Assembly (NCBI GenBank): GCA_013399895.1
Contig: VXBA01003287.1
Coordinates: 155,781 to 219,780, forward strand
DNA: 64,000 nucleotides
Direction of reading: 5' to 3'
Origin: Serilophus lunatus
Lineage: Eukaryota; Chordata; Aves; Passeriformes; Eurylaimidae
Part shown: piece after piece, positions 51,993 through 62,948 of the stretch
Position numbering within the stretch: position 1 is the stretch's first letter
Layout: each line of letters opens with the position of its first letter
The notes under the pieces: model-generated
Seen by the model: the letters and a program-made list of their open reading frames with translations, nothing else
The model's database searches: none
Told to the model about the DNA's origin: nothing
Program-made: the position numbers and the translations under genes

Positions 51993-51996
51993 GCTC
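51993..51996. repeat. Target site duplication GCTC, left
   Basis: GCTC here is repeated at 52405-52408. Joining the CR1 flanks across one GCTC gives the continuous sequence expected of a CR1. Confidence 0.75.
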
Positions 51997-52404
51997 TGAT
52001 GCCTTAAGGGCAACAGATAAAAAATTGAAAAACATGGGGTGGAGGGGAGAAGCAGCTTTACTGTTAAATGCTCGGTGATCGAAAGAGAAAAATCATAACA
52101 ATCTCCCCATTTTTCTAACATTTAGAGTGTTCATCCCCCATACTATTCATCTAAAGTCCATCTTACTTCTGTGTTCCCCCAAACATCCAACAGAATTGTC
52201 CCCTGTTACCTAACCCCACCTATGTCCAGCCTCTAGTATACCTGGAAGCCTAACTCTATGTTTTGTCTTATACCCCACTTATCTATACACAAGAATGCAA
52301 ACACATTAGAACACAGGCTCTTCTGGCCCTTAATATTCCAAGTTATCCAGCTACCTACCTAAAGTGAATTCTCCAAAATATTAAGCAAACCCTTTAAAGC
52401 ATCA
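51997..52404 (-). mobile_element. LTR-like element nested in CR1, 408 bp
   Basis: Left end TGATGCCTTAAGGG and right end CCCTTTAAAGCATCA are near-perfect inverted repeats with TG...CA tips. The exact duplication GCTC (4 bp, as in gammaretrovirus-like ERV1) flanks it. On the reverse strand there is a purine-rich AGAAAAATGGGGAGA stretch (near 52105-52119) and, further on, AGTAAAGCTGCTTCTCC, which resembles a polyadenylation-to-U5 junction, so a reverse reading is favoured. It has no coding capacity. A short non-autonomous DNA transposon is a less likely alternative. Confidence 0.7.
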
Positions 52405-52408
52405 GCTC
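52405..52408. repeat. Target site duplication GCTC, right
   Basis: Exact match to 51993-51996; the CR1 sequence resumes here. Confidence 0.75.
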
Positions 52409-52580
52409 CATAATCTTTGCACACTTCCTTTAGATATTTATACACATTGATTAGGTCCCCTCTCAATTGTCTCTTCTTGAGTCTGAACAGGCTCAGGTTC
52501 CTCAACCTTTCCTCATAAGAGAGGCACTCCAACCCCTTAATTATCTCTGTAGCTCTACACTGGACCTGATCCAGGAGCAT

Positions 52581-54476
52581 ATGTTCTTAGGAGATATAAT
52601 CTATTCTCAGAGACATTGCAATGACTGTTAAAAACCTCCTTACTTTGGAGGATAATAACACTTGCTGTGGAGCCATCTCATATGTCGATGCAAAGCAACT
52701 GGAACTGAGATGCTGGAGGATGAAGAAGTGCAAAATCAGATTGCTGAAGAGTCTGTCATTCTGTACTTACAAATAAATGGGTACCAGTACAAACCAAGAT
52801 TTTTCAGACAGTGGCTTTATTTTTAAAACTGCCTTTCCCTTAAACGTTTATTGTGTTTAGTAGTTCTTTAGTGCAACAGGAGGTAATAGGTAGGTATTCA
52901 TATTATCGGGTAACACTGTTTTTTAGAGGAAAGGAATAAAATGTGTGTGAAAATACAAGGCAAGTAAAATTTTGGAAGAATCTGATTCTTTACCTGCATT
53001 TTGGCTAGAGACTGTAATTTTGGCCCAGGAACAGAGATCTAGAACAACCATAAAAATTATTTGAAATATTTAGAAGACGTATTTTCCTGCACATGCCATA
53101 AATAAAAAAAAAAACAACCAAAACAACCCTAAGTAACCAGGTTTTGTAGTCTAAACAAAAACTTTCAAGCTGCAAAGCTAAGCAGACAAAAACTAGTACA
53201 TTGACTCAGGGCAGGTGGAACCATATCCAAAACAATTTGAGAACACCCACAGTAAAGCTACAGTCCCTCAAATTCCCCTAAGAGCCCATAAATCTCATCT
53301 CCAAGAGTAAGTTTGCTGTAAAACAGATAATTTGGCACTTTATTTTTGAAGATGTTGTATATCTAAAATAGTGGCAATGTATAATGCACAGATCAATGAA
53401 AGTGACATCAGGTACTGAAGTTTGGAGTTAGATATGAAATAATTCATCCCAGTTCAACAGAAAACTACCTCATTGCAAAGTACCTTTAAAGAAATGATGT
53501 GATGTCATTTATACTTCACTCTATCAAATTATATTTCGGCATCAACTAAGTACAGCTGTCATATTTAATAGAAACCTGCAGTGAGCTTGTAACATTAAAA
53601 ATTGATGGCAGAGGAAAAGAGGAATTACAGAATAACAAAGAAGCAAAAAGGACAAACAGAATAATCAATATGATACAGTATCTGAGAGTTTTCCCATTCA
53701 GAATAAAGTACTCTCTGTCTTGCAGGGGAAAACAATAGTAGCAGCTTTTGGTCAGTTCATGAAAATTTAGCAGACAGAAACTAAGGCAAGGTAGGTCCTG
53801 TCATCCTAGTATTCTGCAAAAACAAAGAGAGGGGGTGATATGAACATATCAATATGTACAAGAACATCTTAAGTGATAACATTAGGACTAGCACCCCCTA
53901 TCAAAGCAAAGAGATCTCTTAAACCTCTGTAATGAAAGTAGTGCCTGTGCCTAAGGGGGCACAGATCTAAGTCACTGAGAGACATTTCAGTGACATCTCA
54001 TGTACATCAAAAGTATCTGATATGCTTTAAGATTCAAATAAGCCCCAAGATTTTCAAGACCAAGTAAGCAAGAAGGTGTCTGGCAGCCCACAGAGCCAAA
54101 ACTTGCAACAGCAAATGGACTTATTTATGGGACTAGTCCCAAGTCCAGTGAAGGTAATAAGAATCTTTTCATTTTCTTGTGCTCTGTGTTTGTGACAATT
54201 TTATTGCTCTGTACATTTTCAGTTGTATCAATATTGACTGATTAAGTTTTACCTTCTTTTCTGGAGGTATATTCCTCCATGAACAAGTTTCTTTCAGTAA
54301 TATTAGATTTGACTTGTTTATGCTTAAGTTGCATTTAGATCTTCAGATTGCAGTGCCCCTGAAGAACCCAAAGCTGCCAGTATAGCCACCTTGCAGTCCC
54401 ACTTCCTTGTAAGCAGAATAAACCCAAGCCAAGTTCAAATCTTTGCAAAAGGTAATTTCAGGAACCTTCTCAATAC
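52581..54476. other. AT-rich unique sequence, no gene recognised
   Basis: No coding or RNA gene supported. An A run lies near 53103-53115. Confidence 0.6.
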
Positions 54477-54481
54477 AATGG
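54477..54481. repeat. Probable target site duplication, left
   Basis: AATGG; the right counterpart is AACGG at 55345-55349, four of five bases. Confidence 0.5.
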
Positions 54482-55344
54482 TGTTGTGGTTTAGAGTTTC
54501 TCGTTGATTTTTTTCTATGCCACCATGCATTTTTGCAGGAAGGCATGGGCAGGGAAGGGGCATGTGCCACATGGAGGAGCTGATGATGAATGAGAAGGGA
54601 ATTCCCTGAAGTGAAATATCCTGAGAACTGGCGAGAACTTAAGGGGAAAAAAAGGGACCAATCATTCTGGTTTCACTATCTCGCTCCTTGAGTATGGACC
54701 CCAAAGGAAGTCATTGTGCTGCTGCGCTTTTGCTGCTGTTGCTGCTCATGCAGATTACCACGAAAGACAGTCATCACTTGGGGAGAGAGCCACGCTGCAC
54801 CCTCTGCCACTGTTAGGGCCTTGCCACTTCATGCCACTGCTGTGGACTGGGGCTGTGCCACATGACCACCATTGCTGCCCCTGGAGCTGCCACAGAAGAG
54901 GGCACTGCTTGGCTTCCCGCCACCCACTGCTTCTCAGCCTCTGTCGCCCTGCACTCATAAAAGGTGGCACCGCTCACAGGGAAGTCCTGAAACATCTGCA
55001 GGCAGCCCACCACAGCCACCACTGGCTGCAATCCACAGTCTGCAAGCTGGCACCACCGATCACAAGCTGCTAGTCAGTGCCACCTTCTGGCTGCAGCTGT
55101 GGCTGCAAGAAAGAAAGTGGTTTCTGTTTCCTGAAGGGCAAGTGTTTTTTGGGGATGACATTATTCTCTGTTATTTGGTTGTTGGGGTTTTTTTGTGTTA
55201 TTCTGCATTTTTAGTACAAGCGGTTATTATTTTCCTACACTTTGCTTCAGAATCTCATAATTACGAATTTCAATAATTTGGAGGGAGGGCTGTCTATTCC
55301 AGGAAGTCCTGCCTTCTGGCTTGTATTGTCTTTAAACCAAGACA
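54482..55344 (+). mobile_element. Solo LTR with CTG/CAG-rich interior, 863 bp
   Basis: Starts TGTTGTGGTTTAGAG and ends TCTTTAAACCAAGACA; the ends are inverted repeats with TG...CA tips. The flanks AATGG and AACGG are a near duplication of 5 bp. From 54710 to 55110 it is GC-rich in CTG/CCA units. CATAAAAGG at 54956-54964 is a plausible TATA box. The remainder is T/G-rich (55141-55215), as in the LTRs at 30962 and 47571, so a forward reading is likely. The 134-codon frame inside has no retroviral motif. Confidence 0.72.
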
Positions 55345-55349
55345 AACGG
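55345..55349. repeat. Probable target site duplication, right
   Basis: AACGG, one mismatch from AATGG at 54477-54481. Confidence 0.5.
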
Positions 55350-58300
55350 CAAGCCTTACTTACCTGCCAGCTTCCTGTCGTAGAATGTCACAAGCAGGTG
55401 TTACAAAAGGGACAGTACTTGTGACAGCATCTTCAAAGTTCAGTAAATATTTCACTAAAGTAACCATGCCGCAGAGGAGCCCACTTACAAAGGGTGACTT
55501 TGCTACCACTGGAGAATGAAGTCAGGCAGTACAGTCTGCAACAGGGAGGCAGTCCAACTTTTAGAGACATTCCAGTGCAGTCTGAAAGGCAGAATGCCTT
55601 GTTAGTTTTAGGACAGAAAAGTGTACTTTTGTCTATCTCAAGATAAAAAAAAAAAAAAAAAGAGTCAAGTCAGTGAAAGAACCATACCCAAGTGCTACTA
55701 TGAGAGCTGAGGGCTTTGCACAAATAAGAATGAAAGTGAACGATGAAATCATTAAGACTTTAAGACAGACTTAACTGTTCCCAGCATGTTGCTGCATCAG
55801 TAGGAAACAGGATATTACGCAGTGTGACAAAATGTATTTGAGAGGAAAATACTGTATTGGATGAAACACTGCTTGTGAGGTGAATTCTGCAGCACAAAGC
55901 AAAAGTTGAAAGTAAAGGCTGTGTCCTGCTCAGCCGTGTTTGACATCTGCTGAGCCTTCTTGGCAGTGTGCTCCCTGGGATGACAACTGTGAAAAAAGGG
56001 GTGCTATCAGTGTAATTCTGCCTGGTGAGAAGGAGACAGATGTTGGGCTATTCATCCTCGTAGAGAGCAGCTGTGTTTGTGGTTATGACTCTTTGCTGAG
56101 CAGGGCAGATGAAGGTTGCAGCCTTGCAATGTGTGAAGGAACAGTTTGTCTAACATGTTGTTTGTTTTTCATGGACACGTTGTAATGGAAGCATTTTCCT
56201 TATTCCCTGTGGAAGTGGTGGACTACCAGCTGCAGAGCATAATTAATATTAGACTCAATCTCAAATGAGGTCATAATAATAAATATTATAAACACTGTAA
56301 AGTACATTTTATTATCTCCTTCAAAATCTATAGTTTCCTTAGTATTTGTGGCAGTCATCACTTTATGGAACAGGAAAAGATTAGTATTTTTGCTAATAAA
56401 AAGTAGATGTAGATTTTCTATTTCTAACTTTCTTCTTCTTTAGTCCTACAGTAACTCTCCTAATCTTTTTTGAAGTAATCTGCTATTTGGATCCTTTTTG
56501 CTAAAGCCATTTCCTGCTAAGAAAGTCATACAAAGGAAGAGAGAGTGAGACACCCTGATACAAGGCAGACACTGTTTTGCATGAGAATTTCTTAGATTCT
56601 AGCATAACAATTCCTCTGCAGTAAGTGTATGTTTTCCATCAGACTTCTCTCTACCATGTGGCCTAATCTTCTTGATATTTTGCCCAACATATTATGAGCT
56701 CAAACAACTATCTTTTTCCTTTGTACAAGCCAGTAATACAAATGCTAGAGCAAACTGTATAAATCTCAATGGAAAACACATACCTATTTCATTGGGATTA
56801 TTGGTTGCCATTAGCTTCTAAGGTGGTGGTGGGGGAGGGAGGTGAGTGCGGAAGGCGTAATACAAAAACCCCTTTCTAACCTTATAAATCTATTGGGATC
56901 CAAACTTAAAACTTCATTTACCATTTTTGGGAGGGTCTCCTGACCTTGGCTTTGACAAACCTTGTGAGCCCACACAGCCCACACAGCTTTAGATGCTCAC
57001 AGTTAACTTAGAAGATATCTCTTACTGCTTCTGTCCAAGATGAAAAAGGGTATTTATTTTGAAAAAAACTGCCTGAGCTACCATGATGAATCCTCTAGTA
57101 GATCATCTCTATCGCCAGCTTTTCCCCACTATTTGAATACTTACCTTTTCCTCAAGGTTCGCCAGGGGAGTACCTCTCCTGGAGAGGGTAAAGAACCCAT
57201 CCATAATCCATGAAAATGTTATTCCCATACAGAAGTCAAGCATATGCAGCTACTCCTCTAACTCTCTGTTTCTCTGTTTCTGTTGTTAAAAAACAACCAA
57301 ACAAAAACGAAACTAGCAAGATATTCTGGGTCAAATTTTATGATCCTTACTTGATTTAAATTGCTATCAATTAAAGTGAAAGAATGATTGTTCATGAAAA
57401 TACTGATTTTGTTTTCCCAGAAAGCATTCTCATACTGCTGGTAGTCTTGTCTTCAGATTGAATTCCAGGAGGGAATTCTAAAAAAACCACTTCTATTCAT
57501 ATATACTTCACATTTTACAAAGTGGAAAAGGAGTGTGTAGACAAACAGTATATAGGAAAAGGTAGGAAAATGATTTTTTTATTTGGAAGCACTTTTACTG
57601 GTTCCATACCCACTTAAAGTAATGGCTTTATGACGACGAACACATGACTGTGTAGAAAGAATCAAGTAATTAAACTTAAATGGAAGTATTTTCATCCAAA
57701 AGGTATGCATGACAGCTTGGAAATGCTGGCAAAATAATTCAAATTTTCAAGCCTGTAAATACAAAGTCCTAAATAAATTTGAAAATTCAATAAACAAATG
57801 TAATTGTACTGCTAAATCTAGTATGTAATATTTTCAAATCAATTTTAAAAGCTATTAGGACTGATGATGTATTTCAATTTAAATTCCACTTTCATAATGT
57901 GAGCTAGATAATAATTTGAATACTTAAGTCATTAACAGTTTTATAGACAAATAATTAATTTGATCAGGGAGGATAGTATCAAAAGATTCATAACAAATTG
58001 TAAGCTCTTAAATTGTACTTTTTTTTCTATTTTGGTAAAACTGATCAGTGAATCTAACTTCAGGTTTACTTGAGATATGGAATGTCCAGAGGTAGTATGA
58101 CTATTACTGTTCTGAGAAAAATCCACAGTAACCTCAGGATTCAGATTTCTGTCACTGGTTTTTACATAATTTGTCTTGTGGCTGTCTTACACTCCCTCAT
58201 ACTTGATTGCCTGCTTAAAAATAACTGTTACTAAAATTTTATTACTGAACATAATATGTTCTTTCTTTCACTTCACCCACTATTCATAAGTTTGTTTGAA

Positions 58301-60870
58301 TTTCATCTCCAGCTTTCTCCTAGCACAGGTACTGGTTTTTTATAGTCTGAATCTCACTGTGAAATGACCTGTAACTGGCAGTGTGTTATCACCTGATTCT
58401 TCTTAATGTAATGCCATTGGTTGTTAGTTGAGAGATAGTAGTGAGTATGAAATGAACAAGGTCATTTTCATCAATTGTAGAGAAAAAAACACGAAGGAGA
58501 ATTGCCCACCATATCTGAACTACATTTCATTCCAGTGCTGATGTTTTTTCTCGTCTCTTTTGGGATAGTGACAGAACTGTGTTCAGATTCAGTGACCCAG
58601 CTCACTGTCAGGTCAGGGACATTAGGAAGCACAATAAATAGTTATAGTCAAGGACACTGTTTGTATCAATGTGTTTACTCTTTAAAAAACATACCAGCAT
58701 TTTGCAGCATGCCTCTCTATGTAAATAAAGTAAATACAACACTGTAAAAAATTTAAGAAAATATAACAAAGCATAAATGAGTATTCACATGCAACCCTTT
58801 ATTAAGGTTATTTTCTTCTAAACAAATACTGCGGTTTCATGTGTACCATAGTCTCAGAACTTATTTGTGTGGAGTCAAAAATAGAACTTTAAGATCTGGC
58901 ATAGAAGTTTGAATCCAACTATAAAATTTCTTTATTAATGCAAACAAAAGAAGCATAAAGGCGTTGGCACTATGTAGTGACGACACAATTGAAAGGGAGG
59001 ACAACAGAGGAATAAACCAGATATAAAATTAGTACTTTGCCTTTCCGGAACAATGCTGAAATTGAATTCAAGGGCCAAGGTAGATTAACTAGATGGCACA
59101 AGAGTATAGAACTAGAAATTATGTTCAAGATGAAAACAGAATTTCATTAATTAACTGTCCTAAGCTAAGAGAACTTCATAATCTTCATTGTAGAGTCTTG
59201 TAAAGTCCTCTCCTGTGGTCCAATCAGGCTCAGTGGAAGGTCTTTTAATACAGAGAAAAACCTAAGTAGATTTTTTGTGTGTATGAGATTCATGTGCTAC
59301 ATGAATCAACTATAAAACAAGTTTTCCTTTCTTAACTGGAGGAAGCTTACCCATTGGAAAGCAGGGGGAGGGAGGGGGAGGAAGGTGTAAATCTTATTAG
59401 ATTATAGATCATAGGAACGTGATAGGAAACTGTTGTGATTGTTCCATGTGCTATCCCGAGCTTTATGAAATGTTGTTTCTAGCAGAGATCAAGGAGCACT
59501 GTTGCTTTTCTACTACAAAACTGAGATCCCAAGTGTAAGGAATATAAATGCAAAGTGAATGGTTATGAGAAAGGACTTTCTGACAAATTACCAAGGATCG
59601 TTACGACACAAAAGCAAATGTATATATAAATTATCAGTACCTATAAGCTAAATATTTCTAACCATCAGTAGTGCTATAGAAAAACTTTCCAACAGGAGCA
59701 GCGATGGAAAAATAATACTCCTGAAATGGTTCTTACTCTATTTGTGGATGATATTATTCAGCATGCTGAGCAGAATGCAGAGTTCAGTGCTGCATTAGGA
59801 CCCTCCTAGTACTGTGCTTTTCAGAATACAGAAACCTTGTCTTACCTGTTATAAATAGTGCAGTCAGTGATTTTCTATCTCCTTCTTGAAAAAAATCTTG
59901 CAAAATTTCTTCCTCATGAGATACTTCAGAGAAATGAGAAATAATTTCTACTCTGAAAGTCTCTGGTTATAAATACAGAATCTAAAAGAGAAAAAAAATC
60001 AGTAAGGTTGAGTCAATAGTTTTACCCAGGACATTGCTTAGTTTATGATAACAGAGTCTGAAAGAAGAACCACAGGTGATGACATCTGTAATCTTCAGTT
60101 TTTCAAAAACGTGATTTAAATGACAAAACTTGAAAGGTATCAGTTTTGGAGATACAGCAATCTCAAACAGGGGACTTGTACTAGCACATCCCTAAAACCT
60201 ATGTAATTTAGGATAGCTTAAGGTGCTTGCATCTTTCTGGGTACTCCAGCCTACTTGCTGGCAGGGTATTATGAGGAGCAAAAAAGACCTTGATGCTGTT
60301 CAGCAATCACTAAAGCATCTGAGTGTTTTCAACATTGTTTTCATCACAATTCCAAAACACAACACCATGCAAACTGCTATGAAGAAACCGAACAGTCAAG
60401 TCTGTCCATAATTTCTGTCACACTTGCAGTAGTCATTAAAAAAAATTTCCTTTTAAGACACAGCTCTGCAAGAATAAATGAATAGAGGTGCTGACATTTG
60501 GGGCAGGGAAACCCAGTTTAGGGTGGTGTCCAGCTCTAATAAAATCAAAATATATATAAACAGCAGAAGTCTCAGTATCTGACCATGAAATTCTGATGCT
60601 CCAACCCTGCAGGTTGAACCCACAGGCAATTTATGCTGAAGTCTGAACTATTTTTATAATCCAAGTGTGAATTGCTTATATATAAGCCTAATCAACTTTT
60701 ATAATATAAGAAAGTACACTTTCATAGTGTAAGAAATCCTCATCTTCTTTGTGGAATTAAGAATTCATTTCTTGAGTCATATGTATTTTCACTGAGTTTG
60801 TGTAAGCCTGACAACAGAAGGTTGTAGAATCTGTAGGTATTCTGTAGGTTCTGTGATTATTGCACTATGA
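55350..60870. other. AT-rich unique sequence, no gene recognised
   Basis: No exon, RNA gene or young repeat could be supported. Small features are a 17-A run at 55645-55661, G-rich patches near 56822-56842 and 59365-59383, and a short CCCACACAG tandem near 56970-56987. Confidence 0.6.
55645..55661. repeat. Poly(A) run
   Basis: Seventeen consecutive A residues. No retrocopy was recognised upstream. Confidence 0.8.
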
Positions 60871-61462
60871 TGTTGTCATAGTTTCAGCCCAACCAGCAAC
60901 GAAGCACCACACAGCTGCTTGCTCATTCCCATGCTAACTGTGTCAAGGAGAGAATTGGAAGGGTAAAAAGTAAAAAAATTGTGGGCTGAAATAAAGGGAG
61001 TTTAATTGGAAAAGCAAAAGCCGCACACACAAGCGAAACAAAGAATTAAGTCACTGCTTCTCATGGGCAGGCAGGCTTGTGTTCAGCCATCTCCAGGAGA
61101 GCAGGGCCCTATTACATACAATGGTTGCTTGAGAAGACAAACAGCTCACTCCAAATGTCCCTCCTTTCCTTCTTTACCCTATTTTGTATAGTGAGAATGA
61201 TGTCATATGGCCTGGAATATCTCTTTGGTCAGTTTTGGCGAGTTGTCCCGGCTACGTCTCTTCCCACTCTCCCATGCACACTTAGCATCCTCACCGGTGT
61301 GGCAGTATGAAAAGCAGGAAAATCCTTGGCTCTGTGTAAGCCCTGCTCAGCATGAACAAAAACACCTCTAGGTTTTCAACCCTGTGTTCTGAACAAATGC
61401 AAACCACAGCCTCACACTAGACACTGTGAAGAAAATTAACTCTACCCTTGCCAAAACCAGCA
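60871..61462 (-). mobile_element. Solo LTR of a widespread avian ERV family, 592 bp
   Basis: Read in reverse it starts TGCTGGTTTTGGC, has the GAGTTAATTTTCTTCACAGT block, CATGCTGAGCAGGGCTTACA, GGGACAACTCGCCAAAACTG and CCAGGCCATATGACATCATT, and ends with GGTTGGGCTGAAACTATGACAACA on its 3' side. I know this layout as an LTR found in very many bird genomes. A TATA-like ACTATACAAAATAGG is the reverse complement of 61178-61192. ATGACATCAT is a CRE-like site within it. No clean duplication was found at its flanks (CTATGA left, GAGACA right). No internal viral genes are present. Confidence 0.88.
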
Positions 61463-61854
61463 GAGACATATTTTTTGCACATGGTAGAAGTAATGTATGT
61501 TTGTTGCCATCTTACAAGAATAAAAATAAAATCTGAATTCATTAATGTCCAGCTGGGTCACCTCCTGCTTATTAGGCTGACTGCATTAGGATTCATCAAA
61601 CAGAGTTTGTATTACAATCTTTGTCACCTTTCCAGGTGCTGCTGCTGTTTCTTTTCCTGCTGGGCTGGCATTTATGATTCCAAGCCTGAACTGCTGGGCC
61701 TAACAGCATCTATTAATTCTGGTTCCTCTCTGCACATACCGTGTCTCACTTAATATTAGTGATTGATTGGCTGAAACTAGTGGTTTAATGTAACATTACA
61801 GTTTCAGGTACAGTTTTGACTATTAGCATTCATTTCAATGTTCTCTCAGGCAAC
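61463..61854. other. Unique spacer, no gene recognised
   Basis: Nothing recognisable between the reverse LTR and the forward CR1 fragment. Confidence 0.6.
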
Positions 61855-62099
61855 CAGTGACAGAAGAGGACACAGTCTTAAACTGTGCCAGGGCAAATTT
61901 AGGCTGAGTATTAGCAAAAAGTTCTTTACAGAAAGAATGATTGGCCATTGAAATGGACTGCCCAGGGAGGTGGTGGAGTCACTGTCCCTGGAGGTGTTTA
62001 ATTGTTTAGTTGATGAGATGGTGCTAGGTCATAGGTGAGACTTGATGATCTCAAAGGTCTTTTCCAACCTTGTTAACTCTGAGATTCTGTGATTCTATA
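61855..62099 (+). mobile_element. CR1 LINE 3' end, forward strand
   Basis: Carries GAGGACACAGTCTTAAACTG, CAGGGAGGTGGTGGAGTCAC, GACTTGATGATCTCAAAGGT and TTTTCCAACCTTGTTAACTC, and ends with the tail GAGATTCTGTGATTCTATAA. 5'-truncated, no coding capacity. It lies about 270 bp before LTR family A copy 2. Confidence 0.94.
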
Positions 62100-62363
62100 A
62101 TGTTAGACACAGACACTGCTTGTTAGCCAGTGGTACATTATCAATACACTAATCTCACTATCCAACTGCATGCTTAACTGCATTATTGACCATGAGATAT
62201 CAATCTTTCTGAATTGCTATCAAATGTTCATAGTGTTTTGCTGTTTATTTGTGGTGCCATTTACATATATCTCTGCTTGCATGGCAGAATATGGCAGATT
62301 GAGTGTAAAGAAACTTACTGCTCTGGGCAATCACAGTATTCATGTAGACAACAAAGTCCTTGT

Positions 62364-62368
62364 ACTAC
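62364..62368. repeat. Target site duplication ACTAC, left
   Basis: Exact match to 62873-62877 and different from the TTTCC of the sister copy, so the two LTRs inserted independently. Confidence 0.85.
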
Positions 62369-62872
62369 CATCCTAGGTTGAAGTATATTCTATTACCATC
62401 TCCGTGAGCTGTTGAAACCAGGTGAGGCAGTGTTCCTGTACTATCTTCTGTTAATGGGCCATCCATGCCTCGCCCCATGACTCAGAGATAACTCCCTCCT
62501 GGACTATCTGCTGTTAATGAGCCCATTACACATGACTCACCATCCCATTGTGAGATGCTTTGCCCAGAGGGAGGAGCCAACTATTCCATCCTGGATATAA
62601 GCTGAGACTCTGAACACCACAGGAGCGCTTACCTACTGGACTCCCAGAGGACAAGAGCTACTGTTGGACTTTCTCACCCTTTTCTTTTTACAGGATCACC
62701 ACTTCAATGGAACTGCTTTGCTTGGACTGCTACCACCATAGAGTGTCAGGGTGTATCTGACTTTGTCAGTGTTCTTGTGCTATTGCATTTATTTTTTTTT
62801 TAATTTTCTTCTTTCTATTAAATTATAATTCTGACTTGCAATCTCCCACTGGTTTGATTTCAAACCAGTACA
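62369..62872 (+). mobile_element. Solo LTR, family A copy 2, 504 bp
   Basis: Collinear with 45156-45684 along its whole length. It starts CATCCTAGGTTGAAG (the usual TG is now CA) and ends CAAACCAGTACA. Against copy 1 it lacks a 14-base CT-rich segment near 62438 and a short piece near 62528. The 63-bp U3 repeat is kept (units from 62440 and 62503), both with an intact TGACTCA (62478-62484 and 62533-62539). GATATAAG at 62594-62601 is a better TATA box than in copy 1. No internal viral sequence remains. Confidence 0.92.
62440..62565 (+). promoter_or_regulatory. Duplicated enhancer-like unit in LTR copy 2
   Basis: Two direct units 63 bp apart, each starting ACTATCT.CTGTTAATG and each with TGACTCA; the first is followed by the GATA-like AGATAA. 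It lies upstream of the TATA box at 62594. Copy 2 keeps both AP-1 cores, whereas copy 1 has lost one. Confidence 0.65.
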
Positions 62873-62877
62873 ACTAC
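62873..62877. repeat. Target site duplication ACTAC, right
   Basis: Exact match to 62364-62368. Confidence 0.85.
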
Positions 62878-62948
62878 TCTCATTTGAAAGCTCTATAACA
62901 AATTCCTCAGTTTCAGAGCTTTCAAATGAGAGCAGTACAAGGACTTTT

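Larger units (their letters stand above)
51724..52580 (-). mobile_element. CR1 LINE, reverse, split by an LTR-like insertion
   Basis: The 3' part (51724-51996) starts with the reversed tail CAGAATCACAGTCAGTCAGG and continues through the 3' UTR. The CR1 match resumes at 52405 with sequence for the C-terminal ORF2 region; the reverse frame from 52580 reads QCRATEIIKGLE, then LSYEERLRNLSLF and KKRQLRGDLINVYKYLK, typical CR1. The 408-bp interruption has its own ends and duplication and is listed separately. The element is 5'-truncated and inactive. Confidence 0.92.
62353..62948. repeat. 33-bp palindrome with one arm split by an LTR
   Basis: The right arm is 62915-62948. The left arm is in two pieces, 62353-62368 and 62878-62894, separated by the LTR plus the second ACTAC. 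Taking out the LTR and one ACTAC leaves 33 bp that match the reverse complement of the right arm at 32 positions, around a 20-base loop (62895-62914). The inner half, CTCTCATTTGAAAGCTCT against AGAGCTTTCAAATGAGAG, is perfect over 18 bp. The one mismatch lies inside the duplication and becomes a G:U pair in a reverse-strand transcript. Confidence 0.9.

Noticed and set aside
59365..59383. Quadruplex motif GGGGGAGGGAGGGGG
   Set aside because: Only three separate runs of three or more Gs, so it does not meet the canonical pattern.
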